A stretch of DNA of 52,217 nt. Origin: Desulfovibrionaceae bacterium (lineage in GTDB: Bacteria > Desulfobacterota > Desulfovibrionia > Desulfovibrionales > Desulfovibrionaceae). The stretch's first letter is position 1. Each line of letters opens with the position of its first letter. Shown here in pieces: positions 9,347 to 16,276 of this stretch. A program made the translations under genes and the position numbers. The stretch spans positions 1-52,217 of the forward strand of contig JACCQI010000001.1 in assembly GCA_015709315.1 (NCBI GenBank), written 5' to 3'. The notes beneath the pieces were generated by a model. That model did no database searches. It was not told the origin of the DNA and saw only the letters and a list, made by a program, of their open reading frames with translations.

Positions 9347-10393
9347 CTAGCCCTCCTCCTGCGTCTTGAAGCCCAGGCGCAGCATGTAGGCGAGGGCGGC
9401 GAGGCCCACGGCCAGCGAGGCCAGGAACAGGACCAGGGGCGAGAACTCGCCGGTCACGGCCAGGTCGCCGGGCGAGAAGAACGGCGAGAGCGTGGCGCTT
9501 CGGACCACGGCCCGGACGCCGGACATGGCCATTATGGCGGCCATGATCCAGGCCGCCGCGGCCACCGGCTTCTTGCGGAAGCCCGCGGCCAGGGCCGGGA
9601 AGGTCAGGGCCACGGCGATGGCGAACAGGGCGGTGTCAAAGGCGCTGTCGCCCATGAAGCGGAGCATGACCGGCCGCTCCAGGGCCACGAGCCACCACAC
9701 CCCGGCCGCCATCTGGAGCATGGTGGCCGTGGTGAACACCTTCATGCCCTTTTCCAGCCCCTCCGGAGTCCCCTTGCCGAACCGGGCCGGCAGGGCCGCG
9801 AACAGGCCGCCCATGGCCAGGGAGGCGAACACGAAATGCAGGTACCGGGGGATGAGGGTCGGCTCAAGCAGGTTGAGCATGGTGCCGCCGGGATTGTCGA
9901 AATAGCCGGTCCACGCTTCGGGCCGGGCCATCATGGTCAGCACGTTGGCCAGGATCAGGCCGATGCACAGGGTCATGCCCGTGGCGGCGGCGAGGAAAAT
10001 CCCCCCGCCCGGCCGCGCGGCGCGCACCCTGTGCTGGTTGATGTACATGGCGTAGTACCCCAGGATGAGAAACGCGATGATGGTCAGCCACCAGGCCGCC
10101 GACAGGGTGGCGCTGACGTAGAAGAAGTGGCCGTAGAGCACTTGCAGGAAAAGCAGGGGGGCCACCCCGAAGTTGACGGTCAGGGCGAACACGGTGGGGA
10201 GCCGGGTGGAAACGTCCGAGGCCGTCGGGTCGTTGCGGTCGCGCAGTTTGAGATAGAGTGCCAGCAACCCTCCTCCCACGAGGACGTTCGCCAGCGTGAT
10301 GTGCAGGCCGAATGTCAATATGCCGAGTCCTTCGAACCATCCCCAGGCAACGGGAATGGGGTCCGGGGTCGGGACAAGTGCCAAAGCGTTCAT
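9347..10393 (-). CDS. CydA-like second membrane subunit of the bd-superfamily complex
   Basis: 348 residues, almost all membrane helices (about nine). The first helix FGLHITLANVLVGGG repeats the His and VGGG pattern of the first helix of the downstream octahaem protein, so the pair looks like two related CydA-type subunits rather than a CydA/CydB pair. No haem c motif. Start ATG 10393 has AAGGAGGAGG just upstream; an in-frame ATG 21 nt earlier would sit before that site. Probably forms a heterodimer with the 875-residue protein, with which it shares an operon (3-nt gap). Confidence 0.78.
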   Translation of the reverse strand: MNALALVPTPDPIPVAWGWFEGLGILTFGLHITLANVLVGGGLLALYLKLRDRNDPTASDVSTRLPTVFALTVNFGVAPLLFLQVLYGHFFYVSATLSAAWWLTIIAFLILGYYAMYINQHRVRAARPGGGIFLAAATGMTLCIGLILANVLTMMARPEAWTGYFDNPGGTMLNLLEPTLIPRYLHFVFASLAMGGLFAALPARFGKGTPEGLEKGMKVFTTATMLQMAAGVWWLVALERPVMLRFMGDSAFDTALFAIAVALTFPALAAGFRKKPVAAAAWIMAAIMAMSGVRAVVRSATLSPFFSPGDLAVTGEFSPLVLFLASLAVGLAALAYMLRLGFKTQEEG

Positions 10394-10437
10394 GATCCTC
10401 CTCCTTGATCCCATGCGATATGAACAATTGTGTGGAG

Positions 10438-10465
10438 ATCATACATGAAACGGCGGGCAAGCCAA
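10438..10465 (-). promoter_or_regulatory. Promoter of the bd-like cytochrome operon
   Basis: On the minus strand TTGGCT (10460-10465) and TATGAT (10438-10443) are 16 nt apart. A short palindrome ACAATTGT lies just downstream at about 10424-10431. The start codon is 45 nt from the -10. Confidence 0.5.
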
Positions 10466-10500
10466 GACCAAATTTCAATGAATAAAAGCCGGATCGGCGA

Positions 10501-10530
10501 AAAAAAGCCCCGGTCGGGCAACCGGGGCTT
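10501..10530 (-). terminator. Terminator after the PEP-CTERM-like gene
   Basis: Stem AAGCCCCGG (10505-10513) pairs with CCGGGGCTT (10522-10530) around an 8-nt loop; on the minus strand the stem is followed by a run of T (complement of the A run starting at about 10500). It separates the sorted-protein gene from the cytochrome operon. Confidence 0.8.
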
Positions 10531-10553
10531 TTCCATGATTCGCGTGCCGGGCG

Positions 10554-11150
10554 CTAGGAGGAAAAGCGCCTCCTGAGGCCGACCAGGCCGATCAGGCCGG
10601 AGCCGAGCAGCCAGGCCGCGCCCGGGATGGGCGTGGGCGTGACCGCGACCGCATCGACGTCGTAGCCGTCACCCGCGGTGCCGCCCCGCAGGTCGGTGAT
10701 GTCCAGGATTTTGAGGTAGGAATATATCCCGGCGAAGGTAACGGTGGAAGCGCCGCCATTGTCCTGGTTGTATATTTCGCCGAGGATATCCCAGGTCTGG
10801 TTGTCGGCGCTGCCGTAGACGTAGGCATACTCCCGGTGGTTGTTGGGCCGGTCGTAGGTGGTCTCGTAGATCGTGGCCGATCCGGTGAACGTCTGGCCGA
10901 AGCTGAGAACCACGTATCCGCCGTAGCCGTCGGCGTCGGCCCCGCCGCCCAGGCTGAGGAACCGGATGTCGCTGGAATTCTCGTAGTCGTCGGGCGCGCC
11001 CAGGGCGTTGCCGGTGATCGACCGGCTCGGGGCGACGTAGCCCACGGGGGCGTACTCCTCCACCGTGGTCGCGTACAGCGGCGCGGCAAACGCGCCGGAG
11101 CCGAATGTCAACAGGGCCAGACCGGTCAGGATCACTGTGCGAAAAGTCAT
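10554..11150 (-). CDS. PEP-CTERM/VPLPA-type sorted secreted protein
   Basis: 198 residues with an N-terminal signal peptide (TVILTGLALLTFGSGAFA) and a C-terminal exosortase-type sorting signal: a Pro-rich TPTPIPGAAWLLGSGLIG motif, a hydrophobic helix and a basic tail GLRRRFSS. Such proteins are cut and anchored or released by an exosortase, usually in exopolysaccharide-producing Gram-negatives. The central domain is Tyr/Gly/Asp-rich (GADADGYGGYVV) and looks like a beta-rich discoidin-like extracellular domain; this is a guess from composition. Start ATG 11150 has AAGG about 9 nt upstream. No exosortase gene lies in the window. Confidence 0.8.
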   Translation of the reverse strand: MTFRTVILTGLALLTFGSGAFAAPLYATTVEEYAPVGYVAPSRSITGNALGAPDDYENSSDIRFLSLGGGADADGYGGYVVLSFGQTFTGSATIYETTYDRPNNHREYAYVYGSADNQTWDILGEIYNQDNGGASTVTFAGIYSYLKILDITDLRGGTAGDGYDVDAVAVTPTPIPGAAWLLGSGLIGLVGLRRRFSS

Positions 11151-11295
11151 ATCACGTACCTTTGGTCTTGGTTGCATTTTCAGGAAAATTAGAGAAGCAA
11201 CAACCGTGCCTTTGATGGTTTAGGCTTTAAAACCAGGCTGTTAACAAAAAGGCGGAATGGCGGAGGAGCAAAATCCGGTTTTCCCGGACAGACCG

Positions 11296-11709
11296 TCAGG
11301 CGGGTCGGAGGCGCGGGCTGAAGACCCTGGCGTTGTGGACCCGGCGCAGGGTTTCGGCGAAGTCCGGGAGGGAGAAGGGCGTGGCCAGAAACGCGTCCAT
11401 GCCCGCTTTGATGCAGCGGTTGCCGAGCCCGGGCGAGGAGGTGCTGCCGAAGGCGATGATGGGGATGGCGGCGATGACGTCCCTGGTCCGGCGGATGGCG
11501 CGTGCGGTTTCCAGCCCATCGGTGCAAGGCGGTTCCACGCCCATGAGCACCAAGTCGAAATAGATGCTGTTGAGGCGGCTGACGGCCTCGGTGCAGTTGG
11601 CGGCCGTGTGGGTGACGTGCCCGCCTCCCTCAAGAAGGGCGCACGCGTCCCGGGCGCTGGTGTCGTCGCTGTCCACGACCAGAATCCGCAGGGATGTATC
11701 GTGCATCAT
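11296..11709 (-). CDS. Degenerate stand-alone response-regulator receiver
   Basis: A 137-residue single receiver domain (LRILVVDSDD, FDLVLMGVEPPCTDGLE, IPIIAFGS, GMDAFLATPFS). The phosphoacceptor Asp that should follow LVLM is Gly57 (codon GGC), the conserved Thr/Ser after the fourth strand is shifted or lost (AFGS), and the conserved Lys is Thr (LATP). It therefore cannot be phosphorylated in the usual way and may act by constitutive binding. I place the start at ATG 11709 (or 11706), because a strong terminator hairpin at 11774-11810 lies upstream and would cut any longer transcript. The ribosome binding site is poor. No kinase gene is adjacent. Confidence 0.72.
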   Translation of the reverse strand: MMHDTSLRILVVDSDDTSARDACALLEGGGHVTHTAANCTEAVSRLNSIYFDLVLMGVEPPCTDGLETARAIRRTRDVIAAIPIIAFGSTSSPGLGNRCIKAGMDAFLATPFSLPDFAETLRRVHNARVFSPRLRPA

Positions 11710-11773
11710 GGCCAAGGGGGTTGGGGTGTTCAAACCATAACCATATACGTCCGCCGGAGGGATCTGGTCACGG

Positions 11774-11810
11774 AAAAAGAAAGGCTCCATGGCGGTGGTT
11801 GGAGCCTTTC
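11774..11810 (-). terminator. Terminator after the 85-residue gene
   Basis: A perfect 11-bp stem, GAAAGGCTCCA at 11779-11789 with its complement at 11800-11810, closes a 10-nt loop and is followed on the minus strand by TTTTT. It ends the transcript of the 11969-12907 genes and supports a short start for the receiver gene. Confidence 0.82.
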
Positions 11811-11968
11811 GGGGGGAGTTCCCGACAAGAAATCGGGAAACTATCAAAGACGTTTCGTATGCTGATATAGACACGTAAATTCGCGCAAAGGCAATAGGGG
11901 AACGTCCTCTTGTAAGGGGGGCGGTCCGGGAGAATCTCCCGTGTCGGCGCGGGGCGGTCGGAACCGGG

Positions 11969-12226
11969 CTACCCCTCTTCCAGGAGCCTCTTGGCGATGG
12001 CCACGTCGTAAAGGGCCAGGGGGTTGCGGTCGGTGTCGCGCTCGCGGAACATGGCCGCCGCCTGTTCGATGGCGGAGTAGGGCATCCACCGGTGCTTTTC
12101 CCACACCACGGGCATGGTGGGATTGTAGAGCCGGAATTCGATTTCGTCCTCGCCCCGGCGTACGTACATGCGCACCTCGGGATTTTGCAGGGAGGGGGTA
12201 TAGTAGAGTCCGCGTTCGTCCTTCAT
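11969..12226 (-). CDS. Conserved hypothetical 85-residue protein
   Basis: An 85-residue soluble protein that I do not recognise. It has AAGGAGA 8 nt before ATG 12226, follows the Cys-cluster gene by 12 nt and is terminated at 11774-11810, so it is a real gene of a two-gene operon. It is charged, rich in Arg/Glu, and lacks Cys and membrane segments. A motif such as EIEFRLYNPTMPVVWEKHRW suggests a small beta-rich fold. Its pairing with a metal-binding protein next to dsr is the only clue to function. Confidence 0.75.
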   Translation of the reverse strand: MKDERGLYYTPSLQNPEVRMYVRRGEDEIEFRLYNPTMPVVWEKHRWMPYSAIEQAAAMFRERDTDRNPLALYDVAIAKRLLEEG

Positions 12227-12238
12227 GACGGTGTCTCC

Positions 12239-12907
12239 TTACTTGTTGAAGCCGAACCGGATGGTGCCGCCGGTTTCGTATGTCTTGATGTTCATCGCCG
12301 CCAGCAGCACGCGCAGGGGGCGGCCGAAGAGGAATTCGTTCATGTCGGGACTCATGCCGGTCCGCTCGGGGACCAGACGGCGGATCTCCATGTCGAAGAC
12401 GACCATTTCCTTGAGGGCCTGCCCGGCTTCCCGGTCGCCCTCGCGCGCGGCCTTGGCCAGCGCCTCCATGCGCGCGGGGTCGCACTTGCCGTCGTGTTCG
12501 GCGATGAGGTCGAGCAGGGGATGGCCCTCGGGCAGCAGGTCGGCGCGGGCCAGCCTATCCTTGTCGTACATGGCCTTGAGCGGCTCGATGTCCCGGCAGA
12601 ACAGGATTTCGCATTCGGCGGGCCGGGTTTCGTAAATGCCGCAGGTGTTGCCCGCCGGGCTGAAGAAGGTACATGTCCAGGCGGCGTCGCGCCCCTTGAT
12701 CTTGAGGATCTCGGAGTCCAGCATATCCACGCTCTGTCCGGGCTGGTCATAGGCCCGCTCGCCCTTTCTGAGGGTGACGATGGCGGAGAGCGGAATGGTG
12801 CCGTCCTGAATCAGCGGAAGGTCCTGTAAATGCAGCGCCGGGCCGCCCTTGCGGCAGCAGTCGCCGCAACGCTTGCAGCGCGGTTCTTCGTCGGTTGAAA
12901 AATGCAA
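12239..12907 (-). CDS. YkgJ-family cysteine-cluster protein
   Basis: 222 residues with the N-terminal CKRCGDCCRKGGPAL pattern, then CTFF-N-CGIYETRPAECEILFC, the cysteine layout of the YkgJ/UPF0153 zinc- or iron-binding family. Function of the family is not settled; a Fe-S or zinc cluster is likely. The start is TTG at 12907 with AGGAG 9 nt upstream; there is no in-frame ATG nearby. Cotranscribed with the 85-residue gene downstream. The gene is divergent from dsrA, with 376 nt between them. Confidence 0.83.
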   Translation of the reverse strand: MHFSTDEEPRCKRCGDCCRKGGPALHLQDLPLIQDGTIPLSAIVTLRKGERAYDQPGQSVDMLDSEILKIKGRDAAWTCTFFSPAGNTCGIYETRPAECEILFCRDIEPLKAMYDKDRLARADLLPEGHPLLDLIAEHDGKCDPARMEALAKAAREGDREAGQALKEMVVFDMEIRRLVPERTGMSPDMNEFLFGRPLRVLLAAMNIKTYETGGTIRFGFNK

Positions 12908-13283
12908 GTTTGTGTTGCTCCTGGTATGCTTTTGCGGTATCCATTATGGCGGTCCATAACCCGTGCCACCGGACCGATACTCCGGCTCGGCGGCAATGGC
13001 AAGCCCGGGGCGGAAAATCAGGGAAAGGCACGGGAGGCATGTTGGGCCCGTAATATTGAGGATTGCCAATGGTTTCTTTGGATATTTAGGTTGACATAAA
13101 ACCTGGATGTTCAGTACATTTGCACCCCTGCATACCTTGTGAATAATGGCGCAAATGCCACGATTCCGGGTGCTTGCGTTACGTAGGAAAGGCGTTCCGG
13201 CTTCAGGTTTCCAGACCGATTGCCGGCCGGGCGCAACGAATGGTTGATGGCAACATCTTAATCAAACAATGGAGGTTAAGGGA
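12908..13283. promoter_or_regulatory. dsr upstream region with candidate promoter and Rex-like site
   Basis: No gene is seen in these 376 nt. TTGACA (13091-13096) followed at 18 nt by TACATT (13115-13120) is a candidate promoter for dsrA, giving a leader of about 155 nt. At 13137-13154, TTGTGAA is followed after 4 nt by GGCGCAA, a partial match (4 of 7 in the second half) to the Rex redox-repressor consensus TTGTGAA-N4-TTCACAA. The site would lie downstream of the transcription start. Confidence 0.45.
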
Positions 13284-14600
13284 ATGGCGAAACACAAAAC
13301 TCCTATGTTGGATCAGCTGGAAAGCGGCCCGTGGCCCAGCTTCGTATCCGACATCAAACAGGAGGCTGACTCTCGAGCCAAGAACGAGAAGGGTCTCGAC
13401 TACCAGATTCCCGTCGATTGCCCCGACGATCTGCTTGGTGTTCTGGAAATGTCCTACGAGGATGGTGAAACGCACTGGAAGCACGGCGGTATCGTCGGCG
13501 TTTTCGGTTACGGCGGCGGCGTCATCGGCCGGTACTGTGACCAGCCCGAGAAGTTCCCCGGCGTTGCCCATTTCCACACCGTCCGCGTGGCCCAGCCCAA
13601 CGGCAAGTGGTACAACTCCCAGTTGCTCCGTTCCTTGTGCGACATATGGGAACTCCGCGGCTCCGGCCTGACGAACATGCACGGCGCCACCGGCGACATC
13701 GTGTTCCTGGGCACCACCACTCCGCAGCTCGAGGAAATCTTCTGGGAACTGACCCATGACCTGGACATCGACCTCGGCGGCTCCGGTTCCAACCTGCGTA
13801 CCCCGGCCACCTGCCTCGGCCAGTCCCGTTGCGAGTACGCCTGCTACGACACTCAGGAGCTGTGCTACAACCTGACCCAGGAATACCAGGATGAGCTTCA
13901 CCGCCCGGCATTCCCCTACAAGTTCAAATTCAAGTTCGACGGTTGCCCCAACGGTTGCGTGGCCGCCATCGCCCGTTCCGACCTCTCCTTCATCGGTACC
14001 TGGAAGGACGAGATCAAGATCGACCAGGAAGCCGTTGCCGCTTACGTCGGCGGCGAGATCGCTCCCAATGCCGGCGCCCACGCCGACCGCGACTGGGGTG
14101 CGTTCGACATCCAGAAGGAAGTCGTCGACCTGTGTCCGTCCAAGTGCATCTCCTACGATGGCAAACTGACCATCGACAACAAGGAATGCGTCCGTTGCAT
14201 GCACTGCATCAACACCATGCCCCAGGCTCTGCGTGTCGGCGACGAGCGCGGCTGCACCATCCTCTGCGGCGCCAAGGCCCCGATCCTCGACGGCCCGCAG
14301 ATGGGTTCCCTGCTGGTTCCCTTCATGGAAGTCAACAAGGACGACGACTACCAGGAGATCAAGGACCTCATCGAGAACATCTGGGATTGGTGGATGGAAG
14401 AGGGCAAGAACCGCGAGCGCATCGGTGAAACCATGAAGCGCCTCGGCATGTCCGCTCTGATCGACGCCGCCGGTGTTCCGGTTGACGCCCGCCAGGTTCA
14501 GGAGCCTCGCCACAACCCCTACATCTTCTGGAAGGCAGAAGACGTCAAGGGTGGTTGGGACCGCGACATCAACGAATTCCGCACGCGTCACCAGCGCTAA
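13284..14600 (+). CDS. dsrA: Dissimilatory sulfite reductase alpha subunit DsrA
   Basis: DsrA (438 residues) forms the alpha2beta2 sirohaem enzyme that reduces sulfite with DsrC in the cytoplasm. Sirohaem and [4Fe-4S] ligands are seen in CLGQSRCEYAC and CPNGC, and the inserted ferredoxin domain in CPSKC and CVRCMHCINTMP. The sequence closely follows Desulfovibrio DsrA from MAKHKTPMLDQLESGPWPSF to the end. ATG 13284 has GGAGG 8 nt upstream. dsrB begins 18 nt after the stop. Codons ending in T for Gly, Arg and Val (GGT, CGT, GTT) are more common than in neighbours, a sign of high expression. Confidence 0.98.
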   Translation: MAKHKTPMLDQLESGPWPSFVSDIKQEADSRAKNEKGLDYQIPVDCPDDLLGVLEMSYEDGETHWKHGGIVGVFGYGGGVIGRYCDQPEKFPGVAHFHTVRVAQPNGKWYNSQLLRSLCDIWELRGSGLTNMHGATGDIVFLGTTTPQLEEIFWELTHDLDIDLGGSGSNLRTPATCLGQSRCEYACYDTQELCYNLTQEYQDELHRPAFPYKFKFKFDGCPNGCVAAIARSDLSFIGTWKDEIKIDQEAVAAYVGGEIAPNAGAHADRDWGAFDIQKEVVDLCPSKCISYDGKLTIDNKECVRCMHCINTMPQALRVGDERGCTILCGAKAPILDGPQMGSLLVPFMEVNKDDDYQEIKDLIENIWDWWMEEGKNRERIGETMKRLGMSALIDAAGVPVDARQVQEPRHNPYIFWKAEDVKGGWDRDINEFRTRHQR

Positions 14601-14618
14601 AAAGAGGAGTGAAAGAAT

Positions 14619-15764
14619 ATGGCTTTTATTTCTTCCGGGTACAATCCCGCCAAACCGATGGAAGGTCGGATTTCCGACATCGGCCCTCGTCATTTCGGCG
14701 AGTACCTGCCTCCTGTCATCAAGGATAACTTCGGTAAATGGAAATACCACGAGATCATTGAGTCCGGCATCCTGATGCACGTGGCCGAGTCCGGCGCCAA
14801 GACCTACACCGTCCGCGCCGGTACCGCCCGCCTGATGTCCGTGACCCATATCCGTGAAATCTGCGACATCGCCGACAAGTACTGCGGCGGCTACGTCCGT
14901 TTCACCACCCGCAACAACCTTGAGTTCCAGGTCGAGACCGAAGAGATGGCCAAGGAACTCAAGACCTATCTGAACGACCAGAAGTTCCCCGGCGGCGCGC
15001 ACAAGTACCCCGTCGGCGGCACCGGCGCCGGCGTCACCAACATCGTCCACACCCAGGGTTGGGTCCACTGCCACACCCCGGCCACGGACGCTTCCGGTAC
15101 CGTCAAGTCCACCATGGACGTCGTCTTCGATGACTTCCAGAGCATGAAGCTGCCCGCTCCGGTGCGCATCTCCATGGCCTGCTGCCTGAACATGTGCGGC
15201 GCGGTCCACTGCTCCGACATCGCCATCCTGGGCATTCACCGCAAGCCGCCCATCCTGGACCACAAGTACCTGGATAACCTGTGCGAGATCCCCCTGGCCG
15301 TGGCCGCCTGCCCCACCGGCGCAGTCCGCCCCTCCAAGATCGAGCTCGACGGCGAGACCTACAAGACCGTTGCGGTCAAGCAGGAGCGTTGCATGTTCTG
15401 CGGCAACTGCTACACCATGTGTCCGTCCATGCCCCTGGCCGACAAGGACGGCGACGGCATCGCCATCATGGTTGGCGGCAAGATCTCCAACCGCCTGACC
15501 AAGCCCGCCTTCTCCAAGGTCGTGGTTCCGTTCATTCCCAACGAGCCGCCTCGCTGGCCCACGATGACCAAGGTCATCAAGAAGATTCTCGACACCTACT
15601 CCGCCGACGCCAACAAGTACGAGCGTCTGGGCGACTGGGCTGCCCGCATCGGTTGGGAGCGTTTCTTCGAGAAATGCGAACTGCCGTTCTCCGAGCACCT
15701 GATCGACGACTTCCGTGATCCGGCGTACTACACCTGGCGCCAGACCACGCAGTTCAAGTGGTAA
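14619..15764 (+). CDS. dsrB: Dissimilatory sulfite reductase beta subunit DsrB
   Basis: DsrB (381 residues) holds the catalytic sirohaem of DsrAB. The sirohaem-cluster motif [11 protein letters not shown] is near residue 187 and the ferredoxin domain [12 protein letters not shown] near residue 260. [11 protein letters not shown] and [12 protein letters not shown] are typical substrate-pocket segments. ATG 14619 has GAGGAG 11 nt upstream. It is followed by a strong intercistronic hairpin and then dsrD. It shares the high-expression codon pattern of dsrA. Confidence 0.98.
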   Translation: MAFISSGYNPAKPMEGRISDIGPRHFGEYLPPVIKDNFGKWKYHEIIESGILMHVAESGAKTYTVRAGTARLMSVTHIREICDIADKYCGGYVRFTTRNNLEFQVETEEMAKELKTYLNDQKFPGGAHKYPVGGTGAGVTNIVHTQGWVHCHTPATDASGTVKSTMDVVFDDFQSMKLPAPVRISMACCLNMCGAVHCSDIAILGIHRKPPILDHKYLDNLCEIPLAVAACPTGAVRPSKIELDGETYKTVAVKQERCMFCGNCYTMCPSMPLADKDGDGIAIMVGGKISNRLTKPAFSKVVVPFIPNEPPRWPTMTKVIKKILDTYSADANKYERLGDWAARIGWERFFEKCELPFSEHLIDDFRDPAYYTWRQTTQFKW

Positions 15765-15777
15765 GATAACGAAGCTC

Positions 15778-15804
15778 CGGGGTACGGCATCGCGCCGTAC
15801 CCCG
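15778..15804 (+). promoter_or_regulatory. Intercistronic hairpin between dsrB and dsrD
   Basis: A perfect 11-bp stem, CGGGGTACGGC (15778-15788) and its complement (15794-15804), around a 5-nt loop. No U tract follows, so this is more likely an mRNA-stabilising or processing element that keeps dsrAB and dsrD levels apart than a terminator. Confidence 0.7.
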
Positions 15805-15830
15805 ACTTCCATAAAGACAAGGAGTCCGTT

Positions 15831-16079
15831 ATGGCACTCGATAATGAAGCCGCAAAAGCTGAAATCATCAAGTTTTGCGAAGAGAAGTCCAAGAGCAAAT
15901 CCAAGTTCTACTTCAATGACTTCACCAAGCTGTTCCCGGATGAGAAGGCCCGTGCCGTCAAAAAGCTTCTGACCGAATTGGTTCAGGAAGAAAAAATGGT
16001 TTTCTGGTCCTCCGGGTCCACCACCATGTACGGCCTGGCCGGTGCCGGCAAGCAGGCCGCTTCCGAGGGCGAAGCCTAA
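15831..16079 (+). CDS. dsrD: DsrD, small activator of sulfite reductase
   Basis: DsrD (82 residues) is a small winged-helix protein found with dsrAB in sulfate reducers; it has been reported to stimulate DsrAB activity. The core FYFNDFTKLFPDEKAR and WSSGSTTMYGLAGAGKQAA match the family closely. The N-terminus is a few residues longer than in D. vulgaris. ATG 15831 is preceded by AAGGAG. A strong terminator lies 25 nt after the stop, so dsrABD is one unit. Confidence 0.96.
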   Translation: MALDNEAAKAEIIKFCEEKSKSKSKFYFNDFTKLFPDEKARAVKKLLTELVQEEKMVFWSSGSTTMYGLAGAGKQAASEGEA

Positions 16080-16104
16080 GCTTCGGCCGTTCTCGGCATT
16101 TGAG

Positions 16105-16144
16105 GCCTTGCCCCCCATCGTCACGATGTCGGGCAAGGCTTTTC
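16105..16144 (+). terminator. Terminator of dsrABD
   Basis: GCCTTGCCC (16105-16113) pairs with GGGCAAGGC (16131-16139), with an inner CATCG/CGATG stem, followed by TTTTC. It separates dsrABD from the amidase gene; that gene would need read-through or its own promoter in 16145-16276, where none is obvious. Confidence 0.85.
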
Positions 16145-16276
16145 TTGGTTCAAGGCTGTTGCAAAAGTCCGATCATCCCGTTGGCCAAGACCTGTCGGCG
16201 TCCCGGCGCGCGTTGCCTGTCCGACGGCCGTCCGGCACAGCGCGCCTCGCGCTCGAACCTTTATTAACAGTCTGTG

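Noticed and set aside
6674..10408. A 1244-codon open frame on the plus strand over the cytochrome operon
   Set aside because: It is antisense to two well-supported membrane proteins with eight haem motifs. Its composition (Gly, His, Arg, Val repeats) is what high-GC antisense frames give.
12908..13090. Riboswitch or small RNA before dsrA
   Set aside because: No long paired structure or known riboswitch core was recognised by eye.
13203..16136. A 977-codon minus-strand frame over dsrAB
   Set aside because: Antisense shadow of dsrA and dsrB, which are certain.
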